A stretch of DNA of 64,000 bases from Mucilaginibacter sp. UBA5151 (GTDB lineage Bacteria > Bacteroidota > Bacteroidia > Sphingobacteriales > Sphingobacteriaceae): the NCBI GenBank assembly GCA_002413785.1, contig DHXR01000082.1, positions 191,360 to 255,359 of the forward strand, given 5' to 3'. Positions 38,517 through 47,506 of this stretch are shown here, piece by piece. Positions within the stretch are counted from its first letter, which is position 1, and each line of letters starts with the position of its first letter. The notes under the pieces are model-generated. The model was not told the origin of the DNA and made no database searches. It worked only from the letters and a program-made list of their open reading frames with translations. The translations under genes were made by a program, and so were the position numbers.

Positions 38517-39782
38517 TTATACAAAGGTATGATCGCCTATAATTTCACTTAATGCTAATCCCCATTGAGGTATTTTTCCACCAAGGGTATAATACATTTG
38601 TTTAAAGCCCATTTTGAGTGCGTAAGGTGTAACACCCATTTCCAGATGGCTTTCTTTACCGCCCCACCATTCATTGGTGCGCATATAAAAACCTTTAATG
38701 CCTCCCATATCGCCCATGCACAATAGTTCAAACTCCATCGGCTTGACGTCTCCCTTAATTGAGCCTAATTCTTTCGCTAATGTATTGGCCAATACCTCGG
38801 CCTCCATATGGCCCAATGAACCAATTTTGGGAACGGTGATAGAAGCTGCGTCCCCAACCGCAAAAATATTTTGATAATCGGGATTGCGCATATACAAATC
38901 AGTTACCACAAAACCTTTATCATCTGTAAAGGGTAATTCCTTTAAAAATGAATGTGCCTGCCAGTCGGGGAAAAGAATGGATACCTCAGCTTCCTGGGAG
39001 GAGCCGTCATTAAATTCAATACCGCCATCGTAAATCTTTTTAATCCCATTGGTATTTGCCTGGTAGTTAAAGCCCATTTTAGTCATCATGGGTAATAATT
39101 GATGCAGGATAGTTTCGCCTGCATCTTCAGCAATTACTTTTGCAGGTGTAGATATATAGACAGTTGCGGCATTGCCTTTTTGATTTTTTTCCAGCCAGTG
39201 TGCTAATGAAAAGGCTAATTCAACCGGAGGTCCTTCGCAAGCAGTCATAGCTATGGGTAGATCTTTAGGAAGTTTATCGCTTTTACCCTGGTGAAAAACA
39301 TCGGATGTAATTGCAATCGGGCCACCTTTGTATTCTTTATGTAAATAGTTTCTTAACCGGTTACCCAGGAATGTGTCTGTAACGCTATGTCCGTTTTCAC
39401 TAAACCCGTCAATAGCATCATAAGCCAAACGGTTGCCCAAAGCAATAACCAAATAATCATATTTTATTTTCCTTACGGGATGGCCGGGCCTTTCGTTCGG
39501 TTGATAAAAAACGGTATTCATATCAGCGTCAATAGTGGTAACTTCCGCCTGGATAAATTCGCTTCCATCATGTTCCAGATACGACATGAATTTATATTGC
39601 AAGTCAATTGCCGGGTTGATATTTGCCAAAACCTGGAGCGGTATATTGGGTACAAAAGTGAGCAATGATTTACGATCAATGATGGTAATGTCCGCTTTGT
39701 CTTTTACCGAGGCATGAATATACCTTGCGGTTGTAAGACCGGCGAAATTGCAGCCGAGGATGATTATATGAGGTTTTGACAT
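38517..39782 (-). CDS. SQR/NDH-2-like FAD oxidoreductase
   Basis: This 421-residue flavoprotein has an N-terminal FAD motif (IIILGCNFAGLTTARYI), a second Rossmann region and the C-terminal FAVGDAASI motif that contacts FAD. Overall layout is that of sulfide:quinone reductases. Only two candidate cysteines are placed near the SQR positions (TACEGPPVE and ELLCMGDMGG), so sulfide activity is possible but not assured. A membrane-associated quinone reductase is the safer statement. The neighbouring rhodanese, thioredoxin-like and peroxiredoxin genes suggest a sulfur or thiol context. Confidence 0.82.
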   Translation of the reverse strand: MSKPHIIILGCNFAGLTTARYIHASVKDKADITIIDRKSLLTFVPNIPLQVLANINPAIDLQYKFMSYLEHDGSEFIQAEVTTIDADMNTVFYQPNERPGHPVRKIKYDYLVIALGNRLAYDAIDGFSENGHSVTDTFLGNRLRNYLHKEYKGGPIAITSDVFHQGKSDKLPKDLPIAMTACEGPPVELAFSLAHWLEKNQKGNAATVYISTPAKVIAEDAGETILHQLLPMMTKMGFNYQANTNGIKKIYDGGIEFNDGSSQEAEVSILFPDWQAHSFLKELPFTDDKGFVVTDLYMRNPDYQNIFAVGDAASITVPKIGSLGHMEAEVLANTLAKELGSIKGDVKPMEFELLCMGDMGGIKGFYMRTNEWWGGKESHLEMGVTPYALKMGFKQMYYTLGGKIPQWGLALSEIIGDHTFV

Positions 39783-39876
39783 AAAAATTAATTTAAGAAA
39801 TGATTAATTAATGCTGTTTTCCAAATTGCTCTTTCAAAATGTACACTCCTGAATACCTGGTTCAAAACGCTTTCTT

Positions 39877-40323
39877 TCATTTTACTTTGATTATTGGAAT
39901 CATGGTAACTTTTGACTTAACAGAATTTGAGATCAGGCAGGCAGCTTCCGATTTTTGCAACACCCTTTCAGCCCGTTCGCGGTCCTTTTCATCGGTAATA
40001 GTTACTGTAGGTTCAAGTATAATTTCACTCATCATGAATTTTCCATCCACTTGTTCCAGCTTCCCTTTTGATTTACAACTGAAACTTTCGAATGTCAATT
40101 TTGAATTCTCAGCGATTGATAAAAATGTTGTCATTAAACAACTGCTTACAGCCGCTGTGAACAAATGCTCTGGTGACCATATACCGGGAATGCCTTTTGG
40201 AAACTCAGGCGGTGTTGCTACTTCAATACAACTGCCTGCATCCTTATTTAACTCCGGGGAACACATGATGCCTTTGCGTTCTGTATTCCAGTTTACTTCT
40301 ACATTATAATAATGTGCTTCCAT
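39877..40323 (-). CDS. OsmC/Ohr family peroxidase-like protein
   Basis: This 148-residue cytoplasmic protein has the two conserved cysteines of the family: C62 in AAVSSCLMTT and C129 in SEAACLISNSVK. Such proteins reduce organic hydroperoxides with a dithiol. It lies 14 bp downstream of the peroxiredoxin gene on the same strand, so the two are co-transcribed, in keeping with a role in peroxide defence. Confidence 0.9.
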   Translation of the reverse strand: MEAHYYNVEVNWNTERKGIMCSPELNKDAGSCIEVATPPEFPKGIPGIWSPEHLFTAAVSSCLMTTFLSIAENSKLTFESFSCKSKGKLEQVDGKFMMSEIILEPTVTITDEKDRERAERVLQKSEAACLISNSVKSKVTMIPIIKVK

Positions 40324-40337
40324 GTTATTTTATGGGT

Positions 40338-41036
40338 TTATTTAACCAGTACCTTTTCAATTGCTAATGGCTTGGTGCAAAAAAACCAATCGTAACAAGT
40401 CATTTGATCTTTGCTTTCCATTCGTTCTTTTGCAACACCGCAAGAACCAGCTGTCGGAACAATCACATCATCACCCGGACGCCAGTCAGCAGGTGTCGCA
40501 ATACTATAAGTGTCGGCAGTTTGCATGGCTATCAGGGCCCTTTTCAATTCGTCAAAATTCCTGCCCATCGAAAGCGGATAATAAATGATAGCCCGGATTG
40601 TTCCTTTCGGATCAATAAAGAAAACTGCTCTTACCGCTTTGGTTGAGCTTTCACCGGGTTGAATCATCCCATATTTTTTAGCAACTTCCATGGTGATGTC
40701 TTCAATCAAGGGAAACTTCACTTCAATATTTTTCATCCCTTTAAATTCAATCTTCTCTTTGATCGTTCTTAACCAGGCGATGTGGCTGTATAAACCATCA
40801 ATTGATAAGCCGACCAACTGACAGTTTAAAGCGTTAAATTCAGGTTCCATTTTTGCAAAAGTCATAAACTCCGAAGTACAAACAGGAGTGAAGTCGGCAG
40901 GATGGCTAAATAGGATCACCCATTTGCCGGTATAATCAACGGGGAAATTAAGGTCACCTTGTGTGGTTACCGCTTTAAATTCAGGTGCTTTATCTCCTAT
41001 GCGGGGCATTGACACTACTTGTTCTGTTGTTTCCAT
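40338..41036 (-). CDS. Peroxiredoxin, 1-Cys/Prx6-like
   Basis: This 232-residue AhpC/TSA-family enzyme has the peroxidatic Cys C53 in ADFTPVCTSEF, with the preceding catalytic Pro and Thr. The long C-terminal domain after WRPGDDVIVP is typical of the Prx6 subgroup. Further cysteines occur in GSCGVAK and MTCYDWFFC. It reduces hydrogen peroxide and alkyl hydroperoxides in the cytoplasm. It is followed by osmC in the same transcript and preceded by the dinB-like gene at 75 bp. Confidence 0.94.
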   Translation of the reverse strand: METTEQVVSMPRIGDKAPEFKAVTTQGDLNFPVDYTGKWVILFSHPADFTPVCTSEFMTFAKMEPEFNALNCQLVGLSIDGLYSHIAWLRTIKEKIEFKGMKNIEVKFPLIEDITMEVAKKYGMIQPGESSTKAVRAVFFIDPKGTIRAIIYYPLSMGRNFDELKRALIAMQTADTYSIATPADWRPGDDVIVPTAGSCGVAKERMESKDQMTCYDWFFCTKPLAIEKVLVK

Positions 41037-41111
41037 TTTGCAGTATTTAGACAGCTGAATTACCCCGGTTTTAAAGAACGAATAATGACCTTCAACAGCT
41101 CATTTAATGAT

Positions 41112-41570
41112 TTAAATCACTGAACCGTATTTCAGGGTAAGCGACAGCTGGCCAGCGTGATATGCGGTGTGCGATATGATCCTGCCTATGGCTTCGGCCT
41201 TGGTTTTTGTACCAAATTCTTTAGTTGTTATTGATTGCTGCCAGTCTTCATTAGTTTGCTTCGCAATAATTGCTTTCAGGTTATCAAAAGCGGATTGCTG
41301 GTAATCCAATAACTCCTGTAGGTTTGTCCATTCACCTGTGTCATACTGCGCAATTACTGTCCTGGCCTGCACTTTTACCTCCGTTGCACCAAATACATTT
41401 TTGGCAAATAATAATTCCACATCCGCGATATGACGGATTAGAAATCCTACACTGTTTTTAGTATTGATCAACTTTTTTGTCAACTCATCTTCTGTAATAG
41501 AAGGCAACAGATTAAAAAACCTTGTCCGGGCTTCTACCCAGGTTTGCAAATATGCTTGTGTTATATTCAT
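41112..41570 (-). CDS. DinB family protein
   Basis: This 152-residue four-helix-bundle protein has the DinB metal-site pattern: a His in LIRHIADVE, and HTAYHAGQLSLTLKYG near the C-terminus with two His. Many members are thiol-dependent metal enzymes (bacillithiol or mycothiol type); the substrate is unknown. It lies between the permease operon (43 bp) and the peroxiredoxin gene. Confidence 0.85.
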   Translation of the reverse strand: MNITQAYLQTWVEARTRFFNLLPSITEDELTKKLINTKNSVGFLIRHIADVELLFAKNVFGATEVKVQARTVIAQYDTGEWTNLQELLDYQQSAFDNLKAIIAKQTNEDWQQSITTKEFGTKTKAEAIGRIISHTAYHAGQLSLTLKYGSVI

Positions 41571-41613
41571 GATGCTAAATTTTAAGCTTTTGAAGACTTA
41601 CTCAGATAATTCT

Positions 41614-42588
41614 CTACAGCAGGATATTGAATAAATAACCTGATAAAATCATAAAAAATGCAATCGTGCCAAAATAAATGGCGATCAATTTCAAGTTCAT
41701 TACTTTTTTCAGCAGCATCGCTTCAGGTAAAGATAAACCAATTACACCCATCATAAATGCAATTGCAGTCCCCAGCGGGATGCCTTTGGCCACCAGTACC
41801 TGTATTATTGGTATAACACCGGCGGCATTGCTATACATAGGTATACCAATCAATACGGCAAGCGGTACAGCATACCATTGACCCTTATTAATGTAATGTT
41901 CAAAAAAGCCGGTAGGTAAAAACCCATGCATCGAAGCTCCAATTGCTATACCAATGACGATGTAAAGGGAAACGCCTTTTACAATGTTGAATGCTTCTTT
42001 CAGAATGGCAGGAAAACGTTGTGATAGCGTGAGTTTATCTTCCTGTAATTCTTCTTCTGTTTCGGCATTTGCTATAATGTTTTGTACCCAGGGAGTAAGG
42101 TGCCTTTCCAGCTTAAACTTGCCTAATGTAAATCCGCCTACAATGCCTAAAACAATCCCTGTAGCTACATAAATAGCGGTTACTTTAAAGCCAAATGATG
42201 CCGCAAATATGGCGATCGCCACTTCATTTACAAGAGGGGCTGTAATGAGATAGGTAAATGTGATACCCAAAGGAATGCCGCCTTTTACAAAACCAATGAA
42301 TAGCGGGACTGAAGAACAGGAACAGAAAGGCGTGATCACCCCAAAGGAAGAGGCAAACAAATATTCCAGCCCGTACATTTTATTCCGGCTTAAATAATTA
42401 CGGATTTTTTCTACAGGGAAATAAGAATTAACTACCCCCATTAAAATGGTAATTAAAAAAAGTAAGATGGCTATCTTTATGGTATCATTCACGAAGAAAT
42501 TCAGGGCTTCTCCTAAATGGGTCTTAGCCGAAATACCAAAGACTGAATAGATCAGCCAGTCGGAAAAATTTTGTAACCAGTCAAACAT
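41614..42588 (-). CDS. ArsP-type permease (DUF318 / SO_0444 family)
   Basis: This 324-residue inner-membrane protein has two repeated halves of about four helices each. The cysteine motif FCSCSSVPLFIGFVKGGIP at about residue 105 and NAAGVIPIIQVLVAKG in the second half are diagnostic of the ArsP/YraQ permease family. Members export methylated or trivalent arsenicals, or related thiol-reactive species. It is the fifth gene of a compact unit that begins with an ArsR-type regulator (gaps of 10-71 bp), which supports metal or thiol stress as the inducer. Confidence 0.88.
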   Translation of the reverse strand: MFDWLQNFSDWLIYSVFGISAKTHLGEALNFFVNDTIKIAILLFLITILMGVVNSYFPVEKIRNYLSRNKMYGLEYLFASSFGVITPFCSCSSVPLFIGFVKGGIPLGITFTYLITAPLVNEVAIAIFAASFGFKVTAIYVATGIVLGIVGGFTLGKFKLERHLTPWVQNIIANAETEEELQEDKLTLSQRFPAILKEAFNIVKGVSLYIVIGIAIGASMHGFLPTGFFEHYINKGQWYAVPLAVLIGIPMYSNAAGVIPIIQVLVAKGIPLGTAIAFMMGVIGLSLPEAMLLKKVMNLKLIAIYFGTIAFFMILSGYLFNILL

Positions 42589-42598
42589 GATTTAAATT

Positions 42599-42808
42599 TT
42601 ATTTACAACATTGATCACCCATTTGCAAGGGCGGACATTTTACCGTTCCGTAACTACAAAACACACAGCAATCCCCAGGCTTGGGTTTAATTATTTCCTT
42701 ACAATTGGTGCATTCGTAAAAATGCTGACATGCATCAACCGGCATGGCCTCTTCTTTTGCAAACCCGCACTTGGGACAGGTAATTGTTGAAGCAGTAATG
42801 AATTTCAT
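42599..42808 (-). CDS. GDCCVxC-type small cysteine-rich protein
   Basis: The start is taken at ATG 42808 (MKFITASTITCPKCGF, 69 residues), which avoids a 10-bp overlap with the rhodanese gene. The protein carries CPKC, CTNC and GDCCVFCSYG, followed by another Cys pair at the C-terminus. This is the GDCCVxC family, suspected of carrying heavy metals. It lies 10 bp before the ArsP-like permease gene and may hand metal ions or thiol adducts to it; that is inference. Confidence 0.85.
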   Translation of the reverse strand: MKFITASTITCPKCGFAKEEAMPVDACQHFYECTNCKEIIKPKPGDCCVFCSYGTVKCPPLQMGDQCCK

Positions 42809-42819
42809 TTCAATGTATT

Positions 42820-43260
42820 TTAACAACAAACGCTGCCATTACTATTTGGTGAATTGCAGCATGAACTATTTTTTGCAGGAGCAGTTCCGCAACAGCCGCC
42901 GGTTTCATTCTTGCCTAATACCGAAGATGTATCACCTTTGGTAGGAAAGCCTTTTTGTGCCCAGCGGATGATGCCATGCTGCATGTTTACGACATTAGTA
43001 TAATCGTGATTAACTAAAAATCCGGCTGCTCTTAAACTTCTTCCGCCACCCTTGCAAACCATTACTAATTCTTTGTCTTTAGGGAGTTCGCTGTAGCGAT
43101 CTTCGAATTCACTTAAGGGAATGTTTACAATATTGGGCACGTCATAAGCCAGTTCAGCTACTTCATCCTTTTCACGAACATCTACTAATAATGCACCGGC
43201 TTTTACCCGTTCCTGGGTAGTCGTTGGGCATATTTCTTTTACCAGCGTTTGATTTTCCAT
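42820..43260 (-). CDS. Rhodanese-like sulfurtransferase with Cys-rich tail
   Basis: Residues about 10-110 form a rhodanese domain with the catalytic Cys C69 in VCKGGGRSLRAAGF. The C-terminal 35 residues add CCGTAP, SCCNS and a terminal VCC, a probable metal-binding tail rather than part of the fold. It should move persulfide sulfur in the cytoplasm. It is third in the ArsR-led unit, 13 bp after the thioredoxin-like gene. Confidence 0.9.
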   Translation of the reverse strand: MENQTLVKEICPTTTQERVKAGALLVDVREKDEVAELAYDVPNIVNIPLSEFEDRYSELPKDKELVMVCKGGGRSLRAAGFLVNHDYTNVVNMQHGIIRWAQKGFPTKGDTSSVLGKNETGGCCGTAPAKNSSCCNSPNSNGSVCC

Positions 43261-43273
43261 TTTTTTATAATTT

Positions 43274-43510
43274 TTATTCTGTTAATATTTTTTTGATCTC
43301 ATTGATGTCGGCAACCCGGCCTTTTACTTTTGCCACTTCATCAATCATCAATACAGGTGTAGTGAGCACGTTGTATTTCATCATTTCTTCAATGTCTTCT
43401 ATCTTGGTAACATCGGCTTCAATGCCGGTTTGCTTTATAGCTTCCAATACATTGTTGTAGGTGGTTTTGCATTTAGCACAACCGGTGCCTAATACTTTTA
43501 TGTGTTTCAT
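43274..43510 (-). CDS. Thioredoxin-like small redox protein
   Basis: The start at ATG 43510 gives 78 residues (MKHIKVLGTGCAKC). The fold is the minimal thioredoxin of the redox-active disulfide 2 family, with a CxxC at C11 and C14 and the cis-Pro segment LTTPVLMID. It likely reduces disulfides or metal-thiol adducts for its operon partners (rhodanese, GDCCVxC protein, permease). Confidence 0.9.
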   Translation of the reverse strand: MKHIKVLGTGCAKCKTTYNNVLEAIKQTGIEADVTKIEDIEEMMKYNVLTTPVLMIDEVAKVKGRVADINEIKKILTE

Positions 43511-43581
43511 GTTTATTATTTTATACAAATTTAATCAATGTTCATAGTTCGTAAAATGACGAATATCATACTGAATTTTTT

Positions 43582-43887
43582 TTATTTCAATATTTCGTTC
43601 AACATCTTTTTAGCCAATGCCCAGTTTTCCTTATTGATGCAATACTTTACTGTAGGTGGATTAATATCGCCCTGAATAAGCCCGGCACCTTTAAGTTCAT
43701 TCAGGTGTTGGGATATAGTAGATTTGGCTATAGGCAGTTCCTCTGCCATATCTCCATGAAAACAGCATGTTTGCGAATCAAGCAACTGTAAAATGGCTAT
43801 ACGGACCGGATGGCCTAATGCTTTTGCGAAACGAGCTGTCTGTACCTGATCCGGTGTAAAATAATCTGATTTAGTTGTTTTGACCAT
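43582..43887 (-). CDS. ArsR family transcriptional regulator
   Basis: This 101-residue winged-helix repressor has the recognition helix in AKSTISQHLNELKGAGLI. A vicinal pair C41-C42 (SQTCCFHGD) lies just before the helix-turn-helix, a likely As(III)/thiol-responsive site. It is the first gene of the unit running to the permease and is expected to repress it until the ligand binds. Confidence 0.92.
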   Translation of the reverse strand: MVKTTKSDYFTPDQVQTARFAKALGHPVRIAILQLLDSQTCCFHGDMAEELPIAKSTISQHLNELKGAGLIQGDINPPTVKYCINKENWALAKKMLNEILK

Positions 43888-44011
43888 TGCTATTTATTTA
43901 TTCGTAAATATACGAACAACATCAGGATTTTCAATCATGAAAAAGCAATGATTACTATTGCCTTATAATTCTTTAGCTATCTATTATTGTGAAAGTGTGT
44001 TCCTTTTGCTT

Positions 44012-44437
44012 TCAATAACTGGTATCGTCCATTTTAACTTTCCCCCTGAATGTCCAGAAAACGAAAGTGGTATAGGCTGCTACCAGCGGAACGCCAATTG
44101 CTGCTATGGTTAACATGATACCCAGTGATTTTTGCGATGAAGCACCGTTGTAAATGGTAATGTTATAGGCCGGATTAATGGTTGAAAGTACAATATTAGG
44201 GAATAAGTTTATTGTTACCGTTATTAATAATAACGCTGAAGTGAAGGCCGAAGATAGAAAAGCCTTGAAAAAAGCCCCTTTTTCTAAAAGCCTGCGGGTA
44301 TTGATAATGGTTAAAATAGTGAGCAACGGAATAATAAACAAATAGGGATGCAACCTGAATTTCTCTGTTGTTTGCGGTAAATAAATCAGGGTAGCCATAG
44401 TTAGCGCAACATAAGAGATTGGTATTCCATTCGAATT
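44012..44437 (-). pseudogene. cydB: Cytochrome bd oxidase subunit II remnant (cydB)
   Basis: The frame encodes the last 140 or so residues of CydB: two to three membrane helices with LFPNIVLSTINPAYNITIYN, SSQKSLGIMLTIA and YTTFVFWTFRGKVKM, the typical end of the subunit. Intact CydB has about 340-380 residues; the first 200 or more are missing and no cydA is adjacent. An ATG-initiated frame of 128 residues (44012-44398) exists but cannot form an oxidase by itself. An in-frame TAA closes it upstream at about 44438. Confidence 0.78.
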
Positions 44438-44663
44438 TTATCAAAAAACTTAAAGCCAGTTGGTAACTTTAATACCAATAAATCAACAAGTTTTTGGATT
44501 GATTTTTTTTTAATTGAATGGCGAATTATACCGGTTAAGGTTCAAACGCCAATCTTGGCTCGGGCAAGGCATCAAGAGATCATGCGCATGCCGCAATATA
44601 ACCAGGTAATTTATTATTGAATCGCAGTTGAAAACTTTGTCTCTACTATCGATGACTTTGCCA

Positions 44664-46322
44664 TTAATTTCCATGCATTTCATATAGCCGCTTGTAATAT
44701 TCGCCGGCCATCCTGTTACTATCAAAATATGGCAAGATATCCTGCATACTGTTCCTGATTATGGTGAGCCATTGATCGGGATGGTTATAATACAGGGGTA
44801 TAACCGTCTTTTGCAACAAATTATACAGGTTATGAGCATCAGTTTCATCCTGTTGAAATTTATGTTCACTAATCTCAGTATTGGGGATAACAAAACCATT
44901 TAAACCATCGACAACAAATTCCGGAAACCAGCCATCCGGAATCGAAATATTAATACATCCGTTCATTGCAGCTGTCATCCCGCTCGTTCCTGAAGCTTCA
45001 TGAGTCCGCCTCGGCGTATTGAGCCAAACATCCGCCCCTTGTTTAAGCATTCGCGATAGCCGCAATTCATACCCTGCTAAAACTGCACAGTTGGGATAAT
45101 ATTTACATAAGTTTACGATCTTATCAAAACTGGCAATAGCTTCATAATCCATTGGGTAAGGCTTTCCTGCCCATATCATTTGGATTGGCATTTTATTATT
45201 ACTCAGCAACTGGTGAAAAAAATCCATATCATGCAATAGCAGCTCCGGCCTTTTGTATCCTGCGAATCTTTTCGCAAAAACGATGGTAAGTATATCTGGG
45301 TCAAAGAGAACGCCGCATTGGTCTGCCACCTCTTCAAAAAGCATGCGCTTAGCGGCTTTTTTTCTTTCTGTGAGCTTTCCGTTATTATCAGTTTTTAGAG
45401 CATCGTACATTTCCTTGTCTGCCCAGTAAGAATAGCTCTGAGCGTTAGTTATGGAAATGAGTTCACAGATGCCGGTATTTCCAGCCCACATTTCTTGCAG
45501 GGTATTTAAATGAATTTTGGATACAGCATTTGCTTTGCCGGAAAACCTGAAGGCGGTCAAGGTGTGATCCATAACATCTCCCTTGCAGCCGGCTATTTTT
45601 TTTATTTCTTCTATCGGCGTGTCTCCCCAAAACCCCATCTTATTAAGCAGAAACAAATCGGACCGTTGGTTGCCACCGGCTTCCGGCGTATGGTTAGTGA
45701 AAACCAGCTTTCTTTTTACTTCGTCGATGGAGTGATATTTTTTGTATAAATAAAATGCAATGGGTAAAGCATGTGATTCGTTCAGATGATAAATATCCGG
45801 TTGAAAGTTAATTGCTTCTAATAACCGGGCGCCGCCTTCGCCGAGTAATATCGCCGCAGCAGCCCTGGTTTCAGGGTTACTGTCGTAAAGCTTATGGGAA
45901 ATAGTTTTGGCCAAATAGTCATTTTCAGGAAGATCTGTTGTCAAAAAAAATATGGGGGCCGTTTTAAAAATTTCAGGCTCAAGGTAAAAAGCTTTAACCC
46001 AAACATCATGACCAGATACCTTAATCGTAAATTTAATGCCGGTGTCTGCAAGGAAGTGATATATTTTCTCCTGGAAAAGAACCTCCATAGTCTCATCGCC
46101 TTTTCTTCCCTGGTTATAATAGCCATATTTCCATAAAATACCGATACCGACTATATTCTGCCTGAGTTCATAAGCACTTCTCATAAAAGAGCCGGCGAGA
46201 TAACCAAGACCGCCGGAATAAGTTTTAAGAGGCTGGTGAACGGCATACTCCATGCAAAAATAAGCGACGGGCTTGCTGTATTCCGGGTTAATTGGGTAAG
46301 GTTGCTGAAAGGAAAAGCTCAT
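44664..46322 (-). CDS. Alpha-glucan (glycogen/maltodextrin) phosphorylase family protein
   Basis: ATG 46322 (MSFSFQQPYP) is preferred over TTG 46331; this gives 552 residues, within the short bacterial alpha-glucan phosphorylase group. Recognisable parts are VAYFCMEYAVHQPLKTYSGGLG, FTNHTPEAGGNQ and RRTHEASGTSGM. The family normally has the PLP Lys in GTSGMK; here the motif reads GTSGMTAAMNG, with Thr at about residue 450. Either this subgroup works differently or it is not an active phosphorylase. The start lies only 9 bp beyond a terminator-like hairpin that follows the cytochrome peroxidase gene. Confidence 0.85.
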   Translation of the reverse strand: MSFSFQQPYPINPEYSKPVAYFCMEYAVHQPLKTYSGGLGYLAGSFMRSAYELRQNIVGIGILWKYGYYNQGRKGDETMEVLFQEKIYHFLADTGIKFTIKVSGHDVWVKAFYLEPEIFKTAPIFFLTTDLPENDYLAKTISHKLYDSNPETRAAAAILLGEGGARLLEAINFQPDIYHLNESHALPIAFYLYKKYHSIDEVKRKLVFTNHTPEAGGNQRSDLFLLNKMGFWGDTPIEEIKKIAGCKGDVMDHTLTAFRFSGKANAVSKIHLNTLQEMWAGNTGICELISITNAQSYSYWADKEMYDALKTDNNGKLTERKKAAKRMLFEEVADQCGVLFDPDILTIVFAKRFAGYKRPELLLHDMDFFHQLLSNNKMPIQMIWAGKPYPMDYEAIASFDKIVNLCKYYPNCAVLAGYELRLSRMLKQGADVWLNTPRRTHEASGTSGMTAAMNGCINISIPDGWFPEFVVDGLNGFVIPNTEISEHKFQQDETDAHNLYNLLQKTVIPLYYNHPDQWLTIIRNSMQDILPYFDSNRMAGEYYKRLYEMHGN

Positions 46323-46334
46323 AGGATTCAAAAA

Positions 46335-46373
46335 AAAAGGCTTTCAGCGTTTTTAAAAGGCTGAAAGCCTTTT
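46335..46373 (-). terminator. Terminator hairpin between peroxidase and phosphorylase genes
   Basis: A 13-bp stem (GGCTTTCAGC with GCTGAAAGCC, plus A/T pairs) is followed on the minus strand by eight T residues. It ends the cytochrome peroxidase transcript, yet its T-run lies only a few bases before the phosphorylase ATG. Confidence 0.75.
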
Positions 46374-46390
46374 CGAATTAAAAGGGTCTT

Positions 46391-47449
46391 TTAATTTTTA
46401 TTTTTCACAAGTTCTGATGGAATGGTTTTATCATCCGGGTTTATATTTCCAGATAATGAATTTAAAAAAGCCACAATCCTCTTCACCTCTATATCGGTTA
46501 AGTTTTTATTTAACTGCGCCTTACCCATAATTTTTACCGCCGTATCCAAATTAGCTATGCTGCCATCATGAAAATAGGGATAAGTGCCTGCACTATTGCG
46601 CAGTCCGGGTACTTTAAACACATCTTTGTCTGCCTCGTTTTTAGTTACCTTTTTCCGCCCCTCATCATTCATTTTACTCCCGGTAAGGGTACGGTAATTG
46701 GTTACCAATCCAAACTTTTGCAAGGTTGCTCCGCCAATACCAACCCCAAAATGACAACTGTTACATCCTGATTCAAAGAAAACTTTAAGACCTGCTTTTT
46801 CTTCGGAAGTAATCGCGGCTTTATCTCCCGCCATATATTTGTCAAACCTTGACGGTGTAAGCAATGTACGTTCAAATGCGCCTATAGCCTTTTGCAGATT
46901 TGCATAATTGACCGGTTTTTTTTCGTTCGGGAAAGACTCTTTAAACATATCCTGGTATAGCTTAATTAAACTTAACCTGTTAACTAAAAAGCTCTTGTGC
47001 GGAATCGCCATTTCAACCGGGTTAAGGATTGGCATGCCTGCCTGCTCTTCAACATCTTTTGCGCGCCCGTCCCAAAACTGCATATTGTCCAATGCTGCGT
47101 TAAACACAGTAGGTGAATTGCGGTTCCCTTGGTGACCGGCATCCCCTGTTGACGTTGCTTTATTATCAACGCCATAAGTTGCCAGGTTATGGCACGAATT
47201 ACAGCTGTTCTTTCCGGTCATTGAAAGGCGGGTGTCAAAATACAACAACTTACCCAGTTTTACTTTTGACGGAGTCAAGGGATTATCCTTGCTTTCGGCA
47301 ACTGATGGCAAAATTTTAAAGGTTTTGCGGGCAATTTGCATGATCGAGTCGTCGGTTTTAGCTGCTGATTCGGACGCCTGATTTTTGCCGGATTGGTTGC
47401 ATGAAAACATAGTTGTTAACAAACAAGCACCTAATATTAGCGTTTTCAT
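46391..47449 (-). CDS. Diheme cytochrome c peroxidase, lipoprotein
   Basis: This 352-residue protein has a lipobox cysteine at C17 (MFSC) after a signal helix. Two heme c sites are CNSCH at C83 and CNSCH at C229, the spacing of the MauG/CCP family. It reduces hydrogen peroxide to water in the periplasm using electrons from small cytochromes. The lipid anchor is a Bacteroidota habit. A palindrome pair of Crp/Fnr type lies about 60-100 bp upstream, so control by oxygen or peroxide stress is likely. Confidence 0.93.
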   Translation of the reverse strand: MKTLILGACLLTTMFSCNQSGKNQASESAAKTDDSIMQIARKTFKILPSVAESKDNPLTPSKVKLGKLLYFDTRLSMTGKNSCNSCHNLATYGVDNKATSTGDAGHQGNRNSPTVFNAALDNMQFWDGRAKDVEEQAGMPILNPVEMAIPHKSFLVNRLSLIKLYQDMFKESFPNEKKPVNYANLQKAIGAFERTLLTPSRFDKYMAGDKAAITSEEKAGLKVFFESGCNSCHFGVGIGGATLQKFGLVTNYRTLTGSKMNDEGRKKVTKNEADKDVFKVPGLRNSAGTYPYFHDGSIANLDTAVKIMGKAQLNKNLTDIEVKRIVAFLNSLSGNINPDDKTIPSELVKNKN

Positions 47450-47506
47450 AATTTTTGGGTTTTATGGGTTGATTCGTTAAATCTTGGTGTTTAGCCGCAA
47501 ACCTCC

